This document shows, piece after piece, positions 25,872-33,461 of a stretch of 64,000 nucleotides of DNA (position 1 is the stretch's first letter; every line of letters begins with the position of its first letter). This stretch comes from JAJXWB01 sp046349085 (GTDB taxonomy: Bacteria; Pseudomonadota; Alphaproteobacteria; Rhizobiales; Beijerinckiaceae), in assembly GCA_046349085.1 (NCBI GenBank), contig JAXMDA010000008.1:116142-180141 (forward strand). The letters run 5' to 3'. The notes beneath the pieces are model-generated. The model was not told the DNA's origin, did no database searches, and saw only the letters and a program-made list of their open reading frames with translations. The position numbers and the translations under genes were made by a program.

Positions 25872-26981
25872 ATGCGGATCGTTCATGTCACGCGGCAGTT
25901 TCCGCCGGGCCTCGGCGGGATCGAGGAGGTCGTCGCCCAGCTCGTCGAGGCGCAGGCGCGCGCCGGCCATGACGTGCGCGTGCTGACGCTCGACCGCATC
26001 TTTACCGATCCCGACACGCAGCTTGTCGCGCGCGACGAGTGGATGGGGGCGCAGGTGCTGCGCTTTCCCTATCGCGGCTCCATGCGCTACCCGCTCGCGC
26101 CCGCCGTGCTTGCCCATGTCGGCGACGCCGATGTCGTGCACGTCCACGCCATCGACTTCTTCTTCGACTTCATGAGTCTCACGAAGATCTGGCATCGGCG
26201 GCCGATGGTCGCGACCACGCATGGCGGCTTCTTTCACACCGACGCGCATGCGCGACTGAAGCGCCTGTGGTTTTCCGCCATCACCCGCCTGGCGGCGCGC
26301 GGCTACGACAGGATCGTCGCCTGCAGCCAGCCCGATTTCGAGATGTTCGCGCCCATCGCCAAGGGCAATCTCACGCTGATCGAGAACGGCGTCGATCTGG
26401 GCAAGTTCGCCGACCGCGCCAGCCGCGCGGCGACCAGGAACCTGGTCGCGATCGGCCGATTTTCATTCAACAAGAAACCCGATCGTCTGCTCGACGCCAT
26501 GGTCGCGCTCGGCAGCCGTGACCCCGGTTTCACGCTCGACCTGATCGGGGGCGAATTCGACTGGACGCGCGAGACGCTCGCCGCCGAGATCGCCAAGCGC
26601 AAGCTCGAGGATCGCGTGCGCCTGCATGTCGGCGTCAGCAACGGCGAGATCGCCCGCATCATCGCCGGCGCGAGCCTGTTCGTCAGCGCCAGCGTGCACG
26701 AGGGTTTCGGCATTTCGCTGATCGAGGCGCTGAGCGCAGGACTTCTGCCGGTGGCGCAAGCCAATGCAGCGTTCAGGTCCTTCGCCGATCGTGTCGATGA
26801 GATTGTTCTCACCGACTATGCGCAGCCCGCGCAGGCGGCGGATGCGATCCTGCAGGCGCAAGCACGGCTCGCCGCCGATCCCGCCGCTACGCGCACACGC
26901 CTCGTCGCCGCCGCGCAGCCTTTCGCCTGGCCCGGCGTGGCGGAGCGCTACATGCGGGTCTACGAAGACATCGTGCGCTGA
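25872..26981 (+). CDS. Family 4 glycosyltransferase
   Basis: A 369-residue GT-B fold retaining glycosyltransferase. It has the N-terminal glycine loop RQFPPGLGGIEEVVAQLV, HVHAIDFFF, ATTHGGFFHT and, in the C-terminal domain, LVAIGRFSFNKKPDRLLDAM and the donor-binding motif VSASVHEGFGISLIEALSAG (EX7E). Proteins of this type add mannose, glucose or glucuronic acid to lipid-linked repeat units. The ATG at 25872 begins the first strand directly (MRIVHVT). It ends five bases from the convergent GH5 gene. Confidence 0.88.
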   Translation: MRIVHVTRQFPPGLGGIEEVVAQLVEAQARAGHDVRVLTLDRIFTDPDTQLVARDEWMGAQVLRFPYRGSMRYPLAPAVLAHVGDADVVHVHAIDFFFDFMSLTKIWHRRPMVATTHGGFFHTDAHARLKRLWFSAITRLAARGYDRIVACSQPDFEMFAPIAKGNLTLIENGVDLGKFADRASRAATRNLVAIGRFSFNKKPDRLLDAMVALGSRDPGFTLDLIGGEFDWTRETLAAEIAKRKLEDRVRLHVGVSNGEIARIIAGASLFVSASVHEGFGISLIEALSAGLLPVAQANAAFRSFADRVDEIVLTDYAQPAQAADAILQAQARLAADPAATRTRLVAAAQPFAWPGVAERYMRVYEDIVR

Positions 26982-26985
26982 ACGA

Positions 26986-28062
26986 TCACTTCTTTCGCTT
27001 TTGCGGGACCGGACAGGCGTTCGGGAGCGCGCCGCCCATCCATTTGGCGAGCGTCTTCATCTGCGGCCTCTCCTCGCCGTCCTTCGGCTCGATCGACAGC
27101 GGATAATCCTTGGGCCACCAGGCGCCGGCCGCCCAATAGGCCCAACCCGTCCACACGTCGGCGTTGTCGGCCATGTGCTCCAGCATGGCGTCGAGGCCCT
27201 TGCGACATTGCTCGCTGTCGCCGGCGCCGAACTCGCCCAGGAATCCCTTGCGCTTGTTCTCCCGCAGCCAGTTCGTCGCGACCGACAGGGCGGCGAGGAC
27301 CTCGTCCTTTTCGCGACACTGGCCCGATGTGCCCGAGGAGTCGGCGTCGAGATATTGATGGAATTCGAACGCATGCGCGCCCTTGTCGCGGATCGCGCGC
27401 ATCGCCTGCGCGTTGACGCCGTGCCCGCCGTCCTTCGTCCAGCTATGCGCGCCCGTCCAGTTGACGCCCGGCACGAGCACGAGGTTGCAGGCGCCCGTCG
27501 CGCGAATGGCGTTGATGGCGGCCTGCGCCGACTTCGCCCAGTTGGCTGCGGGCATATCGTGCGGCTCGTTCATCAGGCCGAAGACGACGTGCGGCTCCCC
27601 GCCGAATTTCCGCGCCAGCCTGCGCCAGAGATCGGCGAAGGCGCGGTCCGGAACCGCCGCGCCGCCGATCGGCCCGCCGCGCCAGCGTCCGTAATTGTGC
27701 ACGTCGAGAATGATCGACAGGCCCTGCGCGCGCGCGCGTTCGACGGCTGTCGTCACAAGGGCGAGATGGTCAGCGTCGAATTCCTTCTCCAGCGTCGGCT
27801 GTAGCCGCTCCCAGAGGAAAGGCAGGCGGACGACGGCAAATCCATTCTTCTTCGCCCAGGCGAATTCGGATTCGGATGGAAAATGAAAATCCTTCTCAGG
27901 CTTGCCGGGCGCTTCGCCGAATTCGGCGCCGGCAAGGTTAACGCCCGCCGCCGGCAATGACAGGGATGTCCGCGCGGAATCTTCGGCCATGACGCCGGGC
28001 GCAGCGACCGTGGCGCAAGCAAGCGCCAGCGCGAGGCGTCGAAGGCTCTGGGTCGCGTTCAT
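26986..28062 (-). CDS. GH5-family endoglucanase-like glycoside hydrolase
   Basis: A 358-residue exported glycosidase of the cellulase (GH5) family. Residues 1-26 are a signal peptide ending in VMA. The TIM-barrel motifs are VVRLPFLWERLQP, ILDVHNYGRW, FGLMNEPHD with the acid/base Glu166, and GFLGEFGAG with the nucleophile Glu277; EFHQYLD supplies the usual His/Tyr. Such enzymes inside polysaccharide loci trim or release the polymer, as in acetan, cellulose and Pel systems. The start at 28062 gives the signal peptide; an ATG nine codons earlier (28089) and longer frames to 28605 are less likely. Confidence 0.88.
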   Translation of the reverse strand: MNATQSLRRLALALACATVAAPGVMAEDSARTSLSLPAAGVNLAGAEFGEAPGKPEKDFHFPSESEFAWAKKNGFAVVRLPFLWERLQPTLEKEFDADHLALVTTAVERARAQGLSIILDVHNYGRWRGGPIGGAAVPDRAFADLWRRLARKFGGEPHVVFGLMNEPHDMPAANWAKSAQAAINAIRATGACNLVLVPGVNWTGAHSWTKDGGHGVNAQAMRAIRDKGAHAFEFHQYLDADSSGTSGQCREKDEVLAALSVATNWLRENKRKGFLGEFGAGDSEQCRKGLDAMLEHMADNADVWTGWAYWAAGAWWPKDYPLSIEPKDGEERPQMKTLAKWMGGALPNACPVPQKRKK

Positions 28063-28174
28063 TATGATCTCGCTTCCGACTCGCGCCATGCCTGCGTCCC
28101 AGAGTAGTGATGATCTCCGAGAACGCCAGATTCCGGCCGGTTTGGCGCGTTGCAGTCTTAACGGTTCGTCAACA

Positions 28175-29698
28175 ATGGCACTTCCGCGCTTTGCGCGAAA
28201 CACGCTGAATTCGAGCATCGCTGGCGCCTCGACGGCCCTTGGCGGCCTGCTCAGCGTCGTCGTGGTCGCGCGGATGCTGGGACCGGGCGGCGCCGGCAAT
28301 GTCGCGCTCGGCATCTGGATCGTCGGCACGCTCGTCACTTTCTGCGATCTCGGCCTGCCGATCACCGTCGCGCGCTTCGTTCCCGATCTCGAGGCGCGGT
28401 CGCTGCACGAGGACGCCGGCAGTTTCGCGCGCGCCTTCTTTCCGGCGATTCTGGCGACGACTGCTCTTGGCGCGATCACGCTTGCATTGATCTGGCGGTT
28501 CGCGACGACCATCGAAGCGCATCTGCCGGCGCTGCCGTTCGACGATATGACGGACAGCGTGTGGCTCGCCCTCGCCGTCCTGTTCGTCCTGCAGGCGATC
28601 GGCAATTACGGCCTGTCGCAATTGCGCGGCGCGCAGCGGTTCGGCGAAGCCGCGCGCCTGTCGTCGATTTCCTTTGTCGTGCAGCTCGCCGGCGTCGCCG
28701 TCGGCGGTTATTTCTTCGGCCCGACCGGCGCGCTGGTTGGCTATGGCGGCGGCAGCCTGCTTCTTGCGCTCCACACGCTGATGCACATCCGGCTAGGCGC
28801 GCGGATCGATCGCGAACTCCGGCGGCGCGCATGGCGCTTCGCGCTGGCGAGCTGGGGCGTCGGGTTGATCGCGGCGATCGTCTGGTCGCGCACGGAGCTC
28901 GCATTTCTCAGCCACTATCGCGGCGCGCACGAGGCCGGGCTTTATTCGGCCGCCAATACGCTTGCCACGGTGGCCACACAGGCGCCCCTGCTGATGACGG
29001 GCGGCCTGCTCGCCCTTTTCTCGCAGCTCTTCGCCGTCGGCGACAAGGCGGGGCTCAAGCGCGCCTTCGCGTCGGCCGTCAGGTTCATGTCGTTCCTGAT
29101 CTTCCCGGCCTGTTTCGGCATGGCGGCGATTGCGCCCGCGCTCGTTCCGGCGCTGTTCGGCGTCGATTTCGCCGAAGCCTCGAGCGCCGCCGCGGTGCTC
29201 GTCGCCGCGCAGGCCTTCGGCGCCGTCTCCACGGTTTCCTCGGCGCTGCTGTTTGCGACGGAGCGCAATTATTTTCTCGTGCGCACCGGGGTCGCCGGCG
29301 CCGCGGCCATCGTCGCCGCCGGCATGTTCGTCATCCCCGACTATGGCCTGATGGGCGCAGTGGTGGCGCGCTCGCTCATCCAGTTCGCCATCGTCGCCGC
29401 GAGCTTCGTCTACCTGCATCGCGCGCTGGATTGCGCGAGCCCCTATGGCTCGGTGGCGCGCATCATCGGGGCTGCGGCAGGTTGCGCCATCGCCGCGCGC
29501 GCCGTCGTCTATGTCGCGCCGGGTCCGATCGGCATCGCCTGCGCGATTGCGCTCGGCGCCGCCGTCTATTTCGCGCTGGCGCGCCTGACGCGGGCGCTGC
29601 CGGACGAGGATCTCGGGCGGTTGTCGGAGCTGGCGGTCAAGGCGCCGGGCTGGCTGTCGCCGCTGCTGTCGCCGGTTGTGCAGTTCTTCGCGCGGTGA
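28175..29698 (+). CDS. Wzx-type polysaccharide flippase (MOP superfamily)
   Basis: A 507-residue membrane protein with 12-14 helices, of the MOP flippase superfamily, which flips lipid-linked repeat units to the periplasm. The N-terminal part has the classical NTLNSSIAGASTALGGLLSV, RMLGPGGAGNVALG and GLPITVARFVPD, and the centre has GLYSAANTLA. The ATG at 28175 is chosen because it begins directly ahead of the first helix; an open frame from 27902 overlaps the divergent GH5 gene. It completes a Wzx/Wzy set with the polymerase at 20674. Confidence 0.87.
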   Translation: MALPRFARNTLNSSIAGASTALGGLLSVVVVARMLGPGGAGNVALGIWIVGTLVTFCDLGLPITVARFVPDLEARSLHEDAGSFARAFFPAILATTALGAITLALIWRFATTIEAHLPALPFDDMTDSVWLALAVLFVLQAIGNYGLSQLRGAQRFGEAARLSSISFVVQLAGVAVGGYFFGPTGALVGYGGGSLLLALHTLMHIRLGARIDRELRRRAWRFALASWGVGLIAAIVWSRTELAFLSHYRGAHEAGLYSAANTLATVATQAPLLMTGGLLALFSQLFAVGDKAGLKRAFASAVRFMSFLIFPACFGMAAIAPALVPALFGVDFAEASSAAAVLVAAQAFGAVSTVSSALLFATERNYFLVRTGVAGAAAIVAAGMFVIPDYGLMGAVVARSLIQFAIVAASFVYLHRALDCASPYGSVARIIGAAAGCAIAARAVVYVAPGPIGIACAIALGAAVYFALARLTRALPDEDLGRLSELAVKAPGWLSPLLSPVVQFFAR

Positions 29699-29708
29699 GG
29701 GTCGTCCG

Positions 29709-30059
29709 TCACTCGGACAGGGCGAGCAGATCCTTGACGATGTAGTGAACGGCGAGCGCGCCGAAAGGGGCTTCCTCGGAAAGCGGCTGTATCGCGCCGA
29801 GCGTCGTGGGCGCCTCGATTTCGACGCCATCGGGGAAGTGCCAGCGCAACGCGCGCGCCTTGAGAACAAGGTCCGAGGGTCCGCGCGCCGGCAGAGCCCA
29901 CAGGCGAATCGCGGTCGCGCGAACATTGTCCAGGCGGGTCGCGAGGTCCCGATCCATGGCGCCGTCCTCGGAAGGCTGCGCGCCGAGCGCGGCAATTTCG
30001 GCCGCTCGCATGGACTTGAGGGCGGCCTCGAACTTGTCGAAGGCGTGTGAGATTTTCAT
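29709..30059 (-). CDS. Hypothetical protein with a shared upstream operator
   Basis: A 116-residue protein that I do not recognise. It starts MKISHAFDKFEAALKSMRAA (amphipathic helix), then DRDLATRLDNVRATAIRLWA, and ends with FGALAVHYIVKDLLALSE. No signal peptide, membrane helix or cysteine is present, so it is probably cytoplasmic. The start at 30059 is supported by comparison: its upstream region (GTTCAG, then GCCGGCCATG, with a tandem TGACC-NN-GGTCA array 61-95 bases upstream) matches the layout ahead of the unrelated gene at 57558-58337. The frame is open further upstream to 30389, overlapping the Wzz-like gene. Confidence 0.6.
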   Translation of the reverse strand: MKISHAFDKFEAALKSMRAAEIAALGAQPSEDGAMDRDLATRLDNVRATAIRLWALPARGPSDLVLKARALRWHFPDGVEIEAPTTLGAIQPLSEEAPFGALAVHYIVKDLLALSE

Positions 30060-30119
30060 GGCCGGCACTTCGCTGAACTCTGCGATGCATATGAAACGCC
30101 ACAGGTTTTTCGACGGGTA

Positions 30120-30154
30120 GTGCCATGGGTCACAGAATTGCGTGACCAAGGTCA
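30120..30154. promoter_or_regulatory. Tandem TGACC-NN-GGTCA operator
   Basis: A perfect palindromic site TGACCAAGGTCA lies at 30143-30154, with a degenerate copy (TGCCATGGGTCA) at 30121-30132. The centres are 22 bases apart, two helical turns. The same array occurs at 58397-58431 at the same distance from a start codon. A dimeric regulator probably binds here. Confidence 0.6.
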
Positions 30155-30165
30155 TGCCGCGTGTT

Positions 30166-31734
30166 TCAGGCGGTCGCCATCCAGAGCTGGCCTGCGGCCG
30201 TGCGCCTTCGCCCGGGCGGCGGCGCGGCGCCGATCCAGACCGCGACGTCGATCCGGCTGGCGTCGATCTCGGCGCCGAAGACGACGAGGTCGAAGGCAAT
30301 GTCGATGTCAGGCGCCGAGCCGCGTCGTCCGCCAGCCGGGACGGCCATGAGAAGATCGCCCGCATGCGTCGCGATGGGCGCGGCCGCAAGGGCCTGGCCG
30401 TCGAAAGTCACGGCGATGTCCCGGCCGCCACGGCCATTGGTCGCCTCGACCACCAGCGGCCGCCAGCCTTCCGCCAATGCGGCGGCGCCGAGCGCCCGCG
30501 CGCCCTCGCGCACGAGCCGCGCATTCTCGCCATCAACGAAAATCCGTCGCGCGCCGTCGCTCGCAGCAATTTCCAGCCCTTCGACCATGCGCCGCCCGCC
30601 GGCGCGATCGAGCGCTCCCCGCCGCAGGACCGCGTGCGGAGGCCCGACCGGGGCGCCGGACGAACTTCCGGCGCGCAGCCCCGGCGCCGCGCCGAACAGA
30701 ACGAAGCCGAACAGGACGGAAGCGCCAATGAGGAGCCCCGCAGGCGCCTGCCCGCCGGGAACCGGCGCGCGCGCCGGTTCGACAATGCGCGCCGCGCGGC
30801 CCGGCGCCGCCAGGCGATCGGCCGCCTTTTCGTAGGCCGTCTCCGCGCGTTCGGCTTCCTCCTGCGCTTGCGCAAGCTCCGCGAGGCGCGGATCGGGACC
30901 GCCCTCCGCCGGCGCCCGTGCGGGAGCGCGGCTTGCCGACGCGACCTTCGCGCGCGCCGCCTGAAGCGCGGCTGTCGTCCGGCGCACATCCGTCTCGATC
31001 TGGATCATTTCGGGATGACGGGGGCCGAAAACGCGAGCGGCGGCGACGCGTCGGGTTTCGGCGGCGAGCGCCGCGCGCTGTGCGTCCGCCAGCGCGCGTT
31101 CGGCCGGACCCGGCGCCGCCTTGGCGTCCGGCGCGAGGGAGGCGATCGGCGTCGTGTCGATTGCGCGGAGCGACGCCAGTCCTGCCCGGGCTGCGTCCCG
31201 GCGGCGTTCCGCCTGCGCGAGCTTGTCGCGACGCGCCTGGTCGAGCCGGCGGTCGATCTTCGCGGCGGCCTCGTTGTGAGCGGCGACGATCGCTCCGGCG
31301 ACGGCGTTGGCGGCGAGAACCGCGGCGTCTCCCCCTTCCATGCGTACGACGATGCGCGCGCTCTGCGACGACGCGCCCGGCTCGACCGACACGCGCGCGG
31401 CAAGGAGGTCTGCAGCGCGGCCGAGCGTGTCCGTCTGGTCTGGACGCGCGCTCAACAGTGCGAGGAAGGACTCGAAGCGGTCGGGGCGCGCCTCGCGCGC
31501 GATGGCCGCGGCCGCCTCGGGCGCAAGCGCCGCCCGCCGCAAGACGGCGTCGCTGGCGCCAAGCGCTCGCAGGACGGACAGATCGTCGGCATCGCGCGTG
31601 GCGACGTCCGTTTCCACGCGCACGAGAGCCGTTGCGGCATAGGGAGGCGGCGCGACGAGGCGCCATCCGGCGACGACAAGTCCGCATGCCAGGGCGCCGG
31701 CCGCGCCGGCGAGTGCGTGGAAGCGCCTGCGCAC
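30166..31734 (-). CDS. Second Wzz/GumC-like polysaccharide co-polymerase
   Basis: A 522-residue inner-membrane protein with the layout of a polysaccharide co-polymerase: a short basic start, a membrane helix (about 8-28), PPPYAATALVRVETDVATRD (Wzz start), a long Ala/Arg-rich coiled coil with FGPRHPEMIQIETDVRRT (the GNVR-side motif), and a second helix near 325-345. The cytoplasmic end is a shortened nucleotide-binding-like domain (RRIFVDGENARLVREGARAL, ALAEGWRPLVVEATN, FDLVVFGAEIDASRIDVAVW) with no Walker A or tyrosine tail. It is divergent from the priming transferase gene. Why one locus needs two such proteins is not clear. Confidence 0.75.
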   Translation of the reverse strand: MRRRFHALAGAAGALACGLVVAGWRLVAPPPYAATALVRVETDVATRDADDLSVLRALGASDAVLRRAALAPEAAAAIAREARPDRFESFLALLSARPDQTDTLGRAADLLAARVSVEPGASSQSARIVVRMEGGDAAVLAANAVAGAIVAAHNEAAAKIDRRLDQARRDKLAQAERRRDAARAGLASLRAIDTTPIASLAPDAKAAPGPAERALADAQRAALAAETRRVAAARVFGPRHPEMIQIETDVRRTTAALQAARAKVASASRAPARAPAEGGPDPRLAELAQAQEEAERAETAYEKAADRLAAPGRAARIVEPARAPVPGGQAPAGLLIGASVLFGFVLFGAAPGLRAGSSSGAPVGPPHAVLRRGALDRAGGRRMVEGLEIAASDGARRIFVDGENARLVREGARALGAAALAEGWRPLVVEATNGRGGRDIAVTFDGQALAAAPIATHAGDLLMAVPAGGRRGSAPDIDIAFDLVVFGAEIDASRIDVAVWIGAAPPPGRRRTAAGQLWMATA

Positions 31735-31759
31735 GTCCGCCTTCGTCCGAAATGAATCC

Positions 31760-31789
31760 GGTTAACGATTAGTGCGGTATGGTTAACGA
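31760..31789. promoter_or_regulatory. Direct repeat GGTTAACGA with 21-base period
   Basis: GGTTAACGA occurs at 31760-31768 and again at 31781-31789, exactly two helical turns apart, in the divergent promoter region between the Wzz-like gene and the priming transferase. It looks like a tandem regulator site; TTAAC is also the CtrA half-site. Confidence 0.45.
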
Positions 31790-31864
31790 AACCTGACCTG
31801 CCGGCGCGGGTTGCTGGCTGCTTTCTTGCAGCGTCGCGGACGAATTGAACTTCGGGTTGACGCG

Positions 31865-31879
31865 GTCCCATAATGGGAC
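31865..31879. promoter_or_regulatory. Perfect 15-bp palindrome upstream of the priming transferase
   Basis: GTCCCAT-A-ATGGGAC is a perfect palindrome ending 27 bases before the ATG at 31907. Its position fits an operator for the polysaccharide locus; the regulator is unknown. Confidence 0.5.
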
Positions 31880-31906
31880 AGCGGCGTTCAGCATGGGTTG
31901 AGTAAC

Positions 31907-33400
31907 ATGCGTCGACGGGGGGACGAGATAAGCGAACCGGTTTCGTCCCGGATTCGGCCTGCGCCCGCGCCGAGCGTCGGGCCGTTGCGGCTCGACTGGT
32001 CGGACTGGCTGCCGCGCACGCATTCGGCGATGCTCCGCTCGTGTTTCGGGCTTCTGGCCGCGCTCGCCGACACCGGCGCAATCATTCTCAGCGCTATCGT
32101 CGCGGGCATGGCCTATCACTTCAGGGCGTATGGCGACGAAGGCCCGGTCGAAAGCTTCCTCCAACTCGGCCTGTTCGTCTCGTTGATGTTCGCGACCGCC
32201 AACATGATGCGCGACGAATATGCGCTGTCGAACTACCTGCAGATGCCCGGCCACAGCCGGCGCACGTTCCTGCTGTGGAACCTCGTCTTCGCCTGCGCGC
32301 TCGTGTTCGGTTTCGCCACCAAGACGACGGGCGATTTTTCGCGCGCGACGATCGTCGGTTTCTATTTTCTCGGGCTCGGCGGCCTGATCGCGACGCGCGC
32401 CGGCATCGTGCGGATCGTGCGCGCCAGCGCGTCGGCCGGCGGCATTCCGCTGAAGCGCGTGTTTCTCGTCGGCTACGAACCCGACGTCGAAGGCTTCGCC
32501 ATGCGTTATCAGCCCTGGGAAAGCGGGATGCAGGTCGTGGCCGCCGCCGTGCTGCGCGGGCGCGAGACGCTGGAGGAGGATCTTGCGCTCGCCGCCGCCT
32601 CCGCGCGCATCCTGCGGCCCGACGACGTCTTCATTCTCGCGCCGTGGTCGGAAAGCGATACGATCGACGCCTGCGTCGACGTGTTCATGAGCGTGCCGGC
32701 GTCCATACATCTCGGACCGGAGCGCGTGCTCGACCGCTTCGTCGACGCGCGCATCTCGCGCGTCGGCGCCGTCTCGAGCCTTCACCTCGTGCGGCGGCCG
32801 CTGTCGACCGGCGAGGTGGCGATGAAACGCGCCTTCGACATACTCGTCTCCGCCGCGGCCGTCGCCCTTCTCTCGCCGCTGTTCGCGCTGGTCGCGCTGG
32901 CGATCAAGCTCGACAGCCCGGGGCCGGTGTTCTTCCTGCAACGGCGGTACGGCTTCAACCAGGAGCCGTTCCGCATCTTCAAATTCCGTTCGATGCGGAC
33001 GATGGACGACGGGCGCCACGTCCCGCAGGCGAAAGCCAACGACCCGCGCGTCACGCGCGTCGGGCGCCTGTTGCGGCGCACGAACATCGACGAGCTGCCG
33101 CAACTTTTCAATGTGCTGTCCGGCGAAATGTCATTGGTCGGCCCGCGCCCGCATGCGCTCGCGCACGACCAGATGTACGAGCAGGCGATCGCCTTCTACG
33201 CGCGGCGTCACAATGTGAAGCCGGGCATTACGGGCTGGGCGCAGGTCAACGGCCTGCGTGGCGACACGGCCGGCGAAGGCAAGATGCGCAAGCGTGTCGA
33301 ACACGATCTTTGGTACGTCGACAATTGGTCGCCGCTGCTCGACCTGCGCATTCTCTGGCTGACGATCTTCTCGAAGAAAGCGTACCGGAACGCGGTTTGA
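31907..33400 (+). CDS. Undecaprenyl-phosphate sugar phosphotransferase (WcaJ/GumD type)
   Basis: A 497-residue polyprenyl glycosylphosphotransferase that starts the repeat unit by moving a sugar-1-phosphate (often glucose or galactose) to undecaprenyl phosphate. The N-terminal half has four membrane helices and a CoA-binding-like domain (LKRVFLVGYEPDVEGF). The C-terminal catalytic domain starts KRAFDILVSAAAVALLSPLF and has FKFRSMRTMDD, RVGRLLRRTNIDELPQLFNV, MSLVGPRPH, KPGITGWAQVNGLRGD and the terminal WYVDNWSPLLDLRILWLT. The start is the ATG at 31907; a TTG three codons earlier is possible. It converges on manC over a hairpin. Confidence 0.92.
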   Translation: MRRRGDEISEPVSSRIRPAPAPSVGPLRLDWSDWLPRTHSAMLRSCFGLLAALADTGAIILSAIVAGMAYHFRAYGDEGPVESFLQLGLFVSLMFATANMMRDEYALSNYLQMPGHSRRTFLLWNLVFACALVFGFATKTTGDFSRATIVGFYFLGLGGLIATRAGIVRIVRASASAGGIPLKRVFLVGYEPDVEGFAMRYQPWESGMQVVAAAVLRGRETLEEDLALAAASARILRPDDVFILAPWSESDTIDACVDVFMSVPASIHLGPERVLDRFVDARISRVGAVSSLHLVRRPLSTGEVAMKRAFDILVSAAAVALLSPLFALVALAIKLDSPGPVFFLQRRYGFNQEPFRIFKFRSMRTMDDGRHVPQAKANDPRVTRVGRLLRRTNIDELPQLFNVLSGEMSLVGPRPHALAHDQMYEQAIAFYARRHNVKPGITGWAQVNGLRGDTAGEGKMRKRVEHDLWYVDNWSPLLDLRILWLTIFSKKAYRNAV

Positions 33401-33408
33401 AAGGACGG

Positions 33409-33461
33409 CGAGCCTTCAGGCTCGCTTCAGGCAATGCCAGCCTGAAGGCTCGCGGTCCATT
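33409..33461. repeat. REP-like hairpin between the priming transferase and manC
   Basis: CGAGCCTTCAGGCT (33409-33422) pairs with AGCCTGAAGGCTCG (33439-33452). The end (33447-33461) is identical to 357-371. It lies between two convergent genes and could end both transcripts. Confidence 0.65.
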
